From IMG/VR virus record IMGVR_UViG_3300030109_002138, positions 1 through 22,425 of that record: DNA of 22,425 nt; one strand, 5' to 3'. Of the stretch, positions 15,901 to 21,127 are shown piece after piece. Every line of letters starts with the position of its first letter. Position 1 is the first letter of the stretch. A program made the position numbers and the translations under genes. Below the pieces are notes generated by a model. It did not search any database, was not told the origin of the DNA, and saw only the letters and a list, made by a program, of their open reading frames with translations. Source of the stretch: a virus.

Positions 15901-16039
15901 TTAAGTCATTTAAACTAGTAACGCTACCTAAATTACCAGGTGCTATTTTTTTCATAGTGGTTCCTTGATAACCAGCTAAAAAATCTATTTGAGTAGGATC
16001 TGTTTCAGTTGTAAATGCTGAAAATTTTATATTTGCCAT
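12974..16039 (-). CDS. Trimeric tail fibre with S74 intramolecular chaperone
   Basis: A 1021-residue receptor-binding or fibre protein. Residues 1-40 (IKFSAFTTETDPTQIDFLAGYQG) look like a virion-attachment segment. Most of the rest consists of short repeats of the type NTxIGxxAG, like the head repeats of YadA-type trimeric adhesins, which build left-handed beta-rolls. The fibre is internally duplicated: TSLNDLSDVLITGS...VNIPSGLSG near 41-71 recurs as TSLNGLTDCLIDG...VNIPAGLSG near 444-470. A block with GYSNTSGxSNTNLGYxAGY occurs three times (about 211, 596 and 749). The C-terminal 98 residues are a peptidase S74 chaperone of endosialidase type: SDKRDKTNI has Ser924 and Lys929 at the dyad spacing, followed by LKPVTFEW, GFIAQDL and YGRLIPVLVKAIQEL. 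It should trimerise, then cut itself off before Ser924. The tail ends KNCKNCKN. Confidence 0.88.
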   Translation of the reverse strand: MANIKFSAFTTETDPTQIDFLAGYQGTTMKKIAPGNLGSVTSLNDLSDVLITGSGSTISSYFVNIPSGLSGTPSDNLLIQGGGNLTTGSGNTILGDADTGSRITTSAQNVIIGSRAAGNSSAATFQNNIVIGYNAKYSGTGNNAVIIGDNAGVDAGTQTKATIIGDSAGQVGGNETVLIGREAGAYGSDAQTGAVAVGAGQCGRSNIATYTVNIGYAAGYSNTSGASNTNLGYNAGYANTTAGSRTCIGVEAGENNTGASNTFIGVKTGEQTGAGDSNTAIGTEAGRYITTGARNVMVGMESGKWNQAGNDNISIGYQALNATGTAKDRNVAIGNYAGTVAAGAFYNTLVGYNSGAAITDGDNNTFIGYETGKTVTTGSNLTVIGNEAQPSAIGATNEITFGDANVTALRIPGLQASASDGDVLTFASGTGLITLQAAGGGGATSLNGLTDCLIDGTSSYLVNIPAGLSGNPQENTVIGSSAGNALTTGTRHTIIGYDAASTITTANSNTVYGYEAAKGMAAGSDRNVVIGDMACRANAGDDNVAIGSSAGTNWGSGVEDSVAIGSFASGISGGASEMVSVGRNAGRSNTAAGHVSVGFKSGYSQSSGTGNTNMGYQAGYSNTTGVDRVCIGYDAGYGHTGGYNVFIGKNCAKGAGSGIANVAIGQGVMETSAAATSCVFIGNYMASNVTAGAGQTVAIGSNCLAASGYSAEFNTALGHQAGNNLSSGDNNTLVGANAGNALSTVSGLVSVGYQSGYSNTSGTSNTNLGYQAGYALTTDGSNTSLGYEANSAGVGANNTFIGTGAGKGYGAGTSTAGSNVAIGMNAMLQRRGGSGGNTVIGVSAYKNTDGGSSNVVIGENAVLTATTGSQNVVIGQGADLGSGSDNNSIILGRNAAGNGSNTVTFGNSSITAIHCQVQTISALSDKRDKTNIQDSNYGLDLIDSLKPVTFEWNQRDGERKGLKDLGFIAQDLQESDDEFLQLVNSNNPEKLKASYGRLIPVLVKAIQELREEVKNCKNCKN

Positions 16040-16061
16040 TTGTTGTTTTGTTTAATTTTTT

Positions 16062-16235
16062 TTATGGTGCTACTTCTTGTACCATGAGATTACCACCTGC
16101 TTCTGTTTCACATATATCACCGTTCTCTGCTAAAATAAAAAATGTAACAGGACTAGGACCACCTCCACCTTGTATAGTTAAAGGTATTGCTAATATCGCA
16201 TTGGCGTTAGCCAACATACTTGGTCCACCTGGCAT
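16062..16235 (-). CDS. 57-residue Gly/Pro-rich small protein
   Basis: A short gene fills the gap between the 163-residue gene (1 nt away) and the fibre gene (22 nt away). The product starts MPGGPSMLANANAILAIPL, continues with a glycine run (TIQGGGGPSP), a hydrophobic strand VTFFILAEN and ends GGNLMVQEVAP. It has two likely beta strands and no charge clusters. The even spacing, lack of any other explanation for the 197-bp gap, and codon use like its neighbours make it a probable real gene. Its place beside the fibre suggests a small tail or fibre accessory protein, which is inference. Confidence 0.55.
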   Translation of the reverse strand: MPGGPSMLANANAILAIPLTIQGGGGPSPVTFFILAENGDICETEAGGNLMVQEVAP

Positions 16236-16236
16236 T

Positions 16237-16728
16237 TTAGTTAAGTGCTAAAATGTTACTACAAGTTGTACCAGTTGCAAAAACTCTTATAGCTTGCAAA
16301 GGAATAAATGAAGAATCAGGTATGTTATTTAAAGTTACATCATCTCCTGCTGGAGTTCTTAATTTTAATGTTGAACCTGCTCCTCCTGTACCTACAAATA
16401 AAGTAAAAGCAGTATCTCCGCTTATATTTCCTTTATATATATCATAAGTAGTAGCAGCTGTACTACTCTGCATTGTCAATGTAGTTGGTGATGCTATTGC
16501 TAGTATTTCATCAATTGCACCTCCAGCATATACTACATCTCCACCTCTAATATTGTAACCGCTAGGTGAAGCTGAGTTTGTAGTTGCATTTGTAAAGTCT
16601 TGCCCAGCGTCAGTTAAAGTAGTTCCTACTGTAGCATTTGTTCCAGATGTTATAATTCCAGGTTGTGGAATATTAAGTGTATCACTAGGGATAACAGGAA
16701 CTGAACTGAATGGTTGATTGTTTGCCAT
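16237..16728 (-). CDS. Probable structural protein upstream of fibre
   Basis: A 163-residue, weakly charged protein rich in Thr, Ala, Ser, Gly and Asn. The N-terminus MANNQPFSSVPVIPSDTLNIPQPG is extended and contains a QPF motif. A Gly/Ala/Thr-rich beta core follows (TDAGQDFTNATTN; IRGGDVVYAGGAIDEILAIASPTTL; TAFTLFVGTGGAGSTLKLRTPAGDDVTLNNIP), ending in FIPLQAIRVFATGTTCSNILALN. The all-beta look and the composition fit a virion surface or tail protein, and I recall similar sequences among marine phage structural proteins. It precedes the 57-residue gene by 1 nt and the fibre gene after that. No enzymatic motif is seen. Confidence 0.6.
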   Translation of the reverse strand: MANNQPFSSVPVIPSDTLNIPQPGIITSGTNATVGTTLTDAGQDFTNATTNSASPSGYNIRGGDVVYAGGAIDEILAIASPTTLTMQSSTAATTYDIYKGNISGDTAFTLFVGTGGAGSTLKLRTPAGDDVTLNNIPDSSFIPLQAIRVFATGTTCSNILALN

Positions 16729-16742
16729 GTTAGTTTTTATTA

Positions 16743-16970
16743 TTATTTATATACTTTTGCTTTTTGTGTAATTGGACCCATACCAGAAAAAGGAACAGCA
16801 CCAAGTTTTAGTTTCATACCGTATATACCTGAACTAGACCCTTCACCGTGCAGTCTACCTGCTTGGCTTAATGGTCCGTCCCATATATGAGTTTCTCCAA
16901 CTATTCCACCTCTTTTACCACCCATATCTTTAGTGTGGCCTGGATCTATTTTAAAATCTTTGTGATTCAT
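16743..16970 (-). CDS. Small Gly-rich protein, unknown
   Basis: A 75-residue basic, Gly-rich protein without recognisable domain: MNHKDFKIDPGHTKDMGGKRGGIVGETHIWDGPLSQAGRL, then HGEGSSSGIYGMKLKLGAVPFSGMGPITQKAKVYK. It contains a PF (AVPFSG) and His/Gly motifs similar in style to its neighbours. It probably lacks a stable fold on its own. Gaps to neighbours are 4 and 14 nt, inside the late operon. Possibly a small virion protein; function unknown. Confidence 0.5.
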   Translation of the reverse strand: MNHKDFKIDPGHTKDMGGKRGGIVGETHIWDGPLSQAGRLHGEGSSSGIYGMKLKLGAVPFSGMGPITQKAKVYK

Positions 16971-16974
16971 AATT

Positions 16975-17253
16975 TTATAAGTTTATTAATGGTTTAGGTT
17001 TTTGAAATAAACCTCTTTGTTGTTCTGTTCCATAAATTCCTGCTGCTGCTTGCTGAGCAGAAGGATTAAAATTACCTGCTGTTGCCGCTGGCATTTCACC
17101 CACTACTGTATTTTCCATAGGCATTATTTCAGAACCTGGTTGATTCAAGCTATTAATTCCTTGACTTGCTAATTGTTGATTAGCTATTTGTTGAGCTGTC
17201 ATTCCAGGCATCATGCCTCCAAACATAGCTCCAGCTGTAGGTGTTGTGAACAT
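16975..17253 (-). CDS. Met/Gly/Gln-rich small protein, unknown
   Basis: The start chosen is the ATG that lies 1 nt after the upstream gene's TAA, giving 92 residues beginning MFTTPTAGAMFGGMMPGM; an earlier in-frame ATG would add nine residues but overlap the upstream gene. The protein is rich in Met, Gly, Gln and Ala (TAQQIANQQLASQG, NFNPSAQQAAAGIYG) and has a short basic end (GLFQKPKPLINL). No domain recognised. It may be a small structural or membrane-interacting protein. It sits between a winged-helix-like gene and the Gly-rich 75-residue gene. Confidence 0.5.
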   Translation of the reverse strand: MFTTPTAGAMFGGMMPGMTAQQIANQQLASQGINSLNQPGSEIMPMENTVVGEMPAATAGNFNPSAQQAAAGIYGTEQQRGLFQKPKPLINL

Positions 17254-17254
17254 A

Positions 17255-17701
17255 TTATCTATTTTTATCTTTATTAACATTATGTATAGAAGTTTGTAAA
17301 ACTTTATCCATATATGTATTTCCTTTCATTATACTGTTTCTTCTTTCACTAGTTGGAATATCATCTTCTCCTAGCATAATTCGGTAAATTCTTTGTATTA
17401 ATTGTTTACCTTTAAAAGAAACCTTGTATATATTATATTTTTGAGTTGTTCTGTTTCTGTTTCTCCATACCACAACCCAATCACCTTGTATTAATCTATT
17501 CCATCTTCTATTCTCCCAACTATAAGAATAACTACCCATTTTAAAATCTTGTATTGTAAATAAATCAATACAATCTAAATAAATTAATAATTCAAGGTCA
17601 CTATCAGTTAAGCCGTTATTTTTACAAGCCCATTTGCGTATTATACGGTAATGTTTTAGCAAGTTTAAATCTTTAAGATCTCTTGCTTCTAGCTTTTTCA
17701 T
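17255..17701 (-). CDS. Winged-helix-like protein coupled to GroES
   Basis: A 148-residue basic protein. Residues about 10-52, LKHYRIIRKWACKNNGLTDSDLELLIYLDCIDLFTIQDF, read like the helix-turn-helix of MarR-type winged-helix proteins: a helix, then LTDSDLELLIYLDC as the support helix, then FTIQDF. The next stretch, WNRLIQGDWVVVWRNRNRTTQKYNIYKVSFKGKQLIQRIYRIML, fits a beta-wing followed by another helix. The end is basic and Met/Ser-rich. The start overlaps the GroES stop as ATGA, so it is translated together with the chaperonin pair. It may regulate late genes, or be a small-terminase-like DNA-binding protein. I recall close relatives in uncultured marine phages but no tested function. Confidence 0.6.
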   Translation of the reverse strand: MKKLEARDLKDLNLLKHYRIIRKWACKNNGLTDSDLELLIYLDCIDLFTIQDFKMGSYSYSWENRRWNRLIQGDWVVVWRNRNRTTQKYNIYKVSFKGKQLIQRIYRIMLGEDDIPTSERRNSIMKGNTYMDKVLQTSIHNVNKDKNR

Positions 17702-17961
17702 AAAACAACGACGACGTCTTGCGCCTTAATAACATGATATAATTTTTTGTTTATTTCTATTTGATGACCAGCATGACGATCAAAAAATATTTTATTATCT
17801 TTTTTTAACCCTACAACTTCTTCACCAACAGAAATAACATTAGCTTCTATGTATCTAATATCACTTCTATCGTTTTTATTAAGAAGTAAACCACCTTCTG
17901 ATTTAGTTATTCCTTCGTCTTCGGTTTTTTGTATTATTAAATTTCTACCTATTGCTTTCAT
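17698..17961 (-). CDS. groES: Co-chaperonin GroES (phage-encoded)
   Basis: An 87-residue chaperonin-10, slightly shorter than the usual 95-100. It closes the GroEL cavity as a heptameric lid. Seen: first strand AIGRNLIIQK, the mobile loop about residues 14-30 (EGITKSEGGLLLNKN) with hydrophobic triplet LLL at 25-27 in place of the usual IVL that docks into GroEL, then RYIEANVISVGEEV, KKDNKIFFDRHAGHQIEI and the last strand KLYHVIKAQDVVVVL. The roof hairpin region seems shortened. It lies after groEL, overlapping its end by 17 nt, the reverse of the usual bacterial groES-groEL order. Its stop overlaps the winged-helix-like gene as ATGA. Functionally comparable to T4 gp31 or other phage co-chaperonins in role, though here a GroEL is carried too. 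Confidence 0.88.
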   Translation of the reverse strand: MKAIGRNLIIQKTEDEGITKSEGGLLLNKNDRSDIRYIEANVISVGEEVVGLKKDNKIFFDRHAGHQIEINKKLYHVIKAQDVVVVL

Positions 17962-19486
17962 TAATTCTAATATTATTGATTACACAATCGGTTGATAAAA
18001 TTGTTGTTGCTACAGAAGCTGCATTAGTTAAAGCACTTTTAGTAACTAACAGTGGATCTATAATACCTGCTTTAATCATTTGTACCATATTTCCTGTAAC
18101 TACATTAAGACCATCACCTTCTTTTTCTGGTTCTACATACTCTATACCAGCATTATCTAATATAGTGTAATAAGGAGATTTTATAGCATTGTATAAAATC
18201 TTTTCACCAATATTATTTTGATCTAATGTTTTTGAAGCGTTTAATAAAGCAATACCACCGCCTGAAACTATACCTTCTTTTATTGCAGCTTTAGTAGCAC
18301 AGATAGCATCTTCAATCCTATCTTGTTTTTCTTTGAGTTCAATATCAGAATTAGCACCTACTTTTACAATAGCAACTTTAGCTGATAATCTAGCTAACCT
18401 GTGTTCTAATCCTATAACCTGATGAGGTTTTAATTTTTTAGTTAAATCTTTTTTGATTTTTTTAATTATTTCCTCAATCTCTTCATTTACTCCTTCTATT
18501 TGTATTATACTTTGATCTTGTTCAGTTGTAACTTTAGAACACGTACCCAAGTAATCTACTTGTATTGTATTTAAATCATCTCCAAGATTTTCATCTATAA
18601 TTTGAGAATTTGTAAGTAAAGCTAAATCTTCTAGTATTTCTTTACGTCTTAATCCAAAAGCTGGTGCGTCTAAAACATTTACTTTTATATTACCCTTTAT
18701 TTTATTCATTACAAGTGCTGATAAAACCGGAGGATCTATGTCACCAATAATCAATAAAGGTTTGTTTTGTTTTATAACATGCTCTAATACTGTTTGAATT
18801 TGTCTAATAGATTCTATTTTAGAATCAACTATCATTACTAGAGGGTTTTGTAATTCACAAATACCTTTATCTTTATCTGTTATAAAATTAGGATTTAATA
18901 ATCCTTTATTATATTCTACACCTTCTACAACTTCTACTTCTGTTTGTCCAGCACTAGAAGGTTCCATTATAACTACACCTGTTTTACCTACAGCATTAAA
19001 TGCATCAGCAATTAAATTTCCAAGATCAGGATCGTTATTTGTAGATATAGTAGCTATTTGTTCTATTCTATCATCTACAGGAACTGATTTGTCTGTAACG
19101 TATGTTATAACTTTTTCAACACCATTTAAAATACCTTCTTTAATTTCTCTGGTATTTGTGTTGTTTAATTCTTTATATGCTTCTTTTAATATTGCGTGCG
19201 CTAATACTGTTGCTGTTGTTGTACCATCTCCAGCTTCTTTAACTGTTTTACGCGCTGCTTCTTTAATTAAAGTAGCACCTAGGTTTTCTACAGGATCTAA
19301 AAGGACAATAGAATCAGCAACTGTTACACCATCTTTGGTTATTACTGGATTTCCTTGTTGGTCTTCAAGAATAACACACTTGCCGCTAGCTCCTAAAGTG
19401 GAACTAACAGCATTAGTGAGTTTTTCAATACCTTTAAAGACCTGATTCTTGGCATTATCGCCAAAATTTAGGTTTTTTACTATCAT
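17945..19486 (-). CDS. groEL: Chaperonin GroEL (phage-encoded)
   Basis: A 513-residue group I chaperonin (bacterial GroEL about 548). ATP-site elements are intact: TLG at 30-32, Lys51-Asp52 (TKDGVTVA), GDGTTT at 86-91 including Asp87, catalytic Asp393 (IEDAICATKAA), the SGGG turn at 408-411 and Asp477 (IIDPLLVTKSAL). The common Pro33 is Ala. In the apical domain, several residues known in E. coli to touch substrate or GroES differ: the Y199/Y203/F204 segment reads KGLLNPNF, and Leu234 is Gln (RQIQTVLEHV), while the LSALVM helix is kept. The C-terminal Gly-Gly-Met tail is absent; it ends NNIRINESNR. So it should hydrolyse ATP and form rings, but with an altered client surface. It sits inside the late structural operon, ahead of groES. 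Confidence 0.93.
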   Translation of the reverse strand: MIVKNLNFGDNAKNQVFKGIEKLTNAVSSTLGASGKCVILEDQQGNPVITKDGVTVADSIVLLDPVENLGATLIKEAARKTVKEAGDGTTTATVLAHAILKEAYKELNNTNTREIKEGILNGVEKVITYVTDKSVPVDDRIEQIATISTNNDPDLGNLIADAFNAVGKTGVVIMEPSSAGQTEVEVVEGVEYNKGLLNPNFITDKDKGICELQNPLVMIVDSKIESIRQIQTVLEHVIKQNKPLLIIGDIDPPVLSALVMNKIKGNIKVNVLDAPAFGLRRKEILEDLALLTNSQIIDENLGDDLNTIQVDYLGTCSKVTTEQDQSIIQIEGVNEEIEEIIKKIKKDLTKKLKPHQVIGLEHRLARLSAKVAIVKVGANSDIELKEKQDRIEDAICATKAAIKEGIVSGGGIALLNASKTLDQNNIGEKILYNAIKSPYYTILDNAGIEYVEPEKEGDGLNVVTGNMVQMIKAGIIDPLLVTKSALTNAASVATTILSTDCVINNIRINESNR

Positions 19487-19513
19487 TTGATTGAATTTAA
19501 TTTAATTTGATTA

Positions 19514-19798
19514 TTACTTAAAGGTTTTTACGACTTTCGGCCCGTTTAAGAACTCAAGCTTCTTTGTATAATGATCTACTGATGCATCTATTGCTTGTTC
19601 CGCTCCTTCTAAGGTCTCTCTTCGTGTTACATCTACCCAGTTTTCATCTAAATCTAGGTATTCTGTTTGGTAAAAACCATTAGGTAACTGAGTTATTCTC
19701 CAATTACTTTTTTCAGCTACATGCTTCCAAAGGTCTATGGTTTCTTTTGTTATTTGTGGTTGACTATTCCACGTTTTAGTCTGATAATAAAACGTCAT
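19514..19798 (-). CDS. Conserved 94-residue phage protein, unknown
   Basis: A 94-residue soluble protein with mixed helix and strand: MTFYYQTKTWNSQPQITKETIDLWKHVAEKSNW, then RITQLPNGFYQTEYLDLDENWVDVTRRETLEGAEQAIDASVDHY, ending TKKLEFLNGPKVVKTFK. The segment LPNGFYQTEY...WVDVTRRETLEGAEQAID is one I recall as well conserved in uncultured marine phage proteins, where no role is assigned. No catalytic motif. It lies 27 nt before groEL, so it may be a chaperonin client or partner, which is pure inference. Codon use and spacing support a real gene. Confidence 0.65.
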   Translation of the reverse strand: MTFYYQTKTWNSQPQITKETIDLWKHVAEKSNWRITQLPNGFYQTEYLDLDENWVDVTRRETLEGAEQAIDASVDHYTKKLEFLNGPKVVKTFK

Positions 19799-19857
19799 TT
19801 GGTTTAGGTTTTATGTTAATGTTTGGTTTGTTGCTCTTTACCCGAGCCGGTTATGTT

Positions 19858-20385
19858 TTATGTATATACTCTAAGTTCTAGAAATATTTTCATGTTATCT
19901 GATTTTGTAGCAGCACCGGATTGTGCTAATACAAAATGATTTATCTGTACTGTACTTACTGTTGGAAACGTTACGATCTGTTGTCCTGGCCATTCATTAG
20001 TATCTAGAACACCATTTACTCCGTTTGCTCCAATAGATGGATTACTTACAATCTGTGATTGGCTTGATGCCCAGGATTTCCCTGTCGTGAATGCATTCAG
20101 TAGTGTCCCGGTGTAAACACCCACACTATTTCTTGTCCAAACTATATTTCCAACGCCGTTTGACATAATCGTAGCGGTTGGTGCAACTGCACCTCCACCG
20201 AAATTACTTAATTCTGCTACGTATGTAGTATATCCCAGTCCTAATGTTCCAGCTAAAGAAGAAAGATCTGATACAGTAAACTGTACAGTTCTATTCTGAG
20301 GTACGCTTGTTGAGGATTTTTGTGTACCTAAAACCAAGTCAGCTGAAACTGGAGTAACTTGTGGATATGAAATTATTTGTGCCAT
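19858..20385 (-). CDS. Fibre-like structural protein, first gene of late block
   Basis: A 175-residue, weakly charged protein. The N-terminus IISYPQVTPVSADLVLGTQKSSTSVPQNRTVQFTVSDLSSLAG resembles in layout the first 40 residues of the large fibre (a short hydrophobic strand, then T-x-x-D-x-L-x-G), suggesting the same kind of virion attachment segment. The rest is beta-rich: ATIMSNGVGNIVWTRNSVGVYTGTLLNAF, then TNEWPGQQIVTFPTVSTVQINHFVLAQSG and KIFLELRVYT. G+C is somewhat higher than the surroundings. It is the gene nearest the divergent region and so the first on the leftward transcript. Likely a short tail appendage or decoration protein; the exact role is unknown. Confidence 0.6.
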   Translation of the reverse strand: MAQIISYPQVTPVSADLVLGTQKSSTSVPQNRTVQFTVSDLSSLAGTLGLGYTTYVAELSNFGGGAVAPTATIMSNGVGNIVWTRNSVGVYTGTLLNAFTTGKSWASSQSQIVSNPSIGANGVNGVLDTNEWPGQQIVTFPTVSTVQINHFVLAQSGAATKSDNMKIFLELRVYT

Positions 20386-20525
20386 AGTATTTTGTTATTT
20401 GTCTATAGATATATACTTACACGTTAAAATAACAATTTACAATATATTTTATCTATTATTTAAGTAAATTTAAAAATAACTGTGTAATATAGGTTATCTA
20501 TTATATAATACCTTACTCCTATCTA

Positions 20526-20548
20526 GATATTATACGTAGTATAATATC
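20526..20548. promoter_or_regulatory. 23-bp near-perfect palindrome, operator-like
   Basis: GATATTATAC and GTATAATATC are perfect reverse complements, separated only by GTA. As DNA it looks like a dimeric regulator's operator; as RNA it would be a 10-bp stem with a triloop. It lies just upstream of the structured plus-strand segment, so it could control that transcript or the leftward late promoter. Confidence 0.5.
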
Positions 20549-20552
20549 ATTA

Positions 20553-20662
20553 AGGGGGAGATATGTTCGGTACCTCACATATCTAATGTACTGGTACCCT
20601 TGACTTTTTAGAAAGCTGTTTACATATAGAGAAGTAGGGCGTTCCCCCTCCACTTTTTTTTT
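20553..20662 (+). ncRNA. Candidate structured RNA or attenuator leader
   Basis: On the plus strand this stretch starts with AGGGGGA, holds an 8-bp inverted repeat (AGATATGT/ACATATCT, 10-nt loop), two GGTACC motifs 24 bp apart that could pair with each other, and ends in a terminator-like hairpin with nine T. AGGGGGA can pair over seven bases with TCCCCCT, which overlaps the descending arm of that hairpin, so two exclusive folds exist. That suggests either a short noncoding RNA or a leader that decides read-through into the early genes. G-rich runs are rare in this AT-rich DNA. No coding frame explains it. Expression is not shown. Confidence 0.4.
20633..20662 (+). terminator. Intrinsic-terminator-like hairpin, plus strand
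   Basis: The stem pairs AGT-AGGG with CCCT-ACT, with a CC bulge and a 6-nt loop (CGTTCC), followed directly by nine T. It is the only clear hairpin plus T-run in the divergent region and points rightward, before the early genes. Confidence 0.5.
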
Positions 20663-20725
20663 GTCATTTTGTCATAAAACTCATTTTTTTTCACATACGG
20701 GCACTATTTTAATGACATTTTGTCA
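20662..20725. promoter_or_regulatory. Two 13-bp TGWCATNWTGWCA sites
   Basis: Site 1 (TGTCATTTTGTCA) starts at the end of the terminator-like T-run; site 2 (TGACATTTTGTCA, a perfect inverted pair of TGACA around TTT) ends at the right boundary. Half-sites are exactly 8 bp apart, as in the three sites after the first small gene. They are likely binding sites of one regulator or replication initiator. Confidence 0.6.
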
Positions 20726-20778
20726 CTATATATACAACTTTTTTATATATTACTAAAATACTTTTTAAGTTTTTTATA

Positions 20779-20837
20779 TCGAAAGTTAATACTAATATAA
20801 CAAGATAATATATATAAATAAATAACTTAATACTATG
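20779..20837 (+). repeat. Duplicated early leader, copy 1
   Basis: From TCGAAAG to the ATG this 5' leader matches the one in front of the next gene at most positions, with small indels: TCGAAAG, then TAATACTAATA, AGATAATATA, ATAA and CTTAATACTATGA are shared. It probably contains the same promoter and translation-start element, since only noncoding sequence plus the start codon is duplicated. Confidence 0.65.
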
Positions 20838-20978
20838 AATTACATTTTAGAAACTTCAATTGACAATATCATTAATCAAATTAAAAAAGAATATCCATAC
20901 AATAATACAATGTGTCGAGATAAATATAATGAATCAATACAAGATTACTTATATCAATCAATTACTATTAATTTATAA
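20835..20978 (+). CDS. 47-residue early protein, unknown
   Basis: The first gene of the rightward block, flanked on both sides by the 13-bp sites. The product MNYILETSIDNIINQIKKEY plus PYNNTMCRDKYNESIQDYLYQSITINL is helical, polar and carries one Cys; no domain is recognised. Support for it being real: its ATG is placed at the end of a 57-bp leader that recurs almost identically before the next gene, ending in CTTAATACTATGA in both. Tiny proteins in such positions in phages often block host enzymes, but nothing here shows that. Confidence 0.55.
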   Translation: MNYILETSIDNIINQIKKEYPYNNTMCRDKYNESIQDYLYQSITINL

Positions 20979-20980
20979 TA

Positions 20981-21035
20981 TGACATATTGTCACTAGTAT
21001 GACATCATGACATATAGTGCAATGACATCTTGACA
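20981..21035. promoter_or_regulatory. Three 13-bp TGWCATNWTGWCA sites
   Basis: Three copies within 55 bp, starting 2 bp after the first small gene's stop: TGACATATTGTCA, TGACATCATGACA and TGACATCTTGACA. Half-site spacing is always 8 bp, about 0.8 helical turn; starts are 19 and 23 bp apart. They lie upstream of the second duplicated leader, so control of that promoter or iteron-like replication binding are the two obvious options. Confidence 0.65.
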
Positions 21036-21067
21036 TATTAAACACATAAACAAACAAACACTTATAA

Positions 21068-21127
21068 TCGAAAGATAATACTAATAATACTAGATAATAT
21101 AATAAACAATTAATACTTAATACTATG
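21068..21127 (+). repeat. Duplicated early leader, copy 2
   Basis: Second copy of the TCGAAAG-to-ATG leader. It is preceded by TTATAA, which with the following TCGAAAG looks like a -10/start region (copy 1 has TTATA there). The internal 15-mer AGATAATATAATAAA occurs a third time before the gene starting at 21848, hinting at a reused translation-leader element. Confidence 0.65.

Larger units (their letters stand above)
20386..20834. other. Divergent gene-free region between late and early blocks
   Basis: No convincing gene on either strand. The left part (to about 20520) is plain AT-rich DNA and should hold the promoter of the leftward late block; I cannot pick a clear -10/-35 or a TAnnTTTG-type Bacteroidota element. 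The middle holds a 23-bp palindrome, an 8-bp inverted repeat, two GGTACC sites 24 bp apart and a terminator-like hairpin. The right part has the first two of five 13-bp TGWCATNWTGWCA sites and the leader of the first rightward gene. This is the best place for an operator region or replication origin in the window. Confidence 0.7.

Noticed and set aside
19089-19445. Plus-strand 118-residue open frame opposite groEL
   Set aside because: Antisense shadow of a highly conserved protein-coding region including the ATP site.
20400-20510. Repeated ATAGATAA-type strings as a late promoter motif
   Set aside because: Similar strings occur by chance in DNA this AT-rich, and spacing to starts is not constant.
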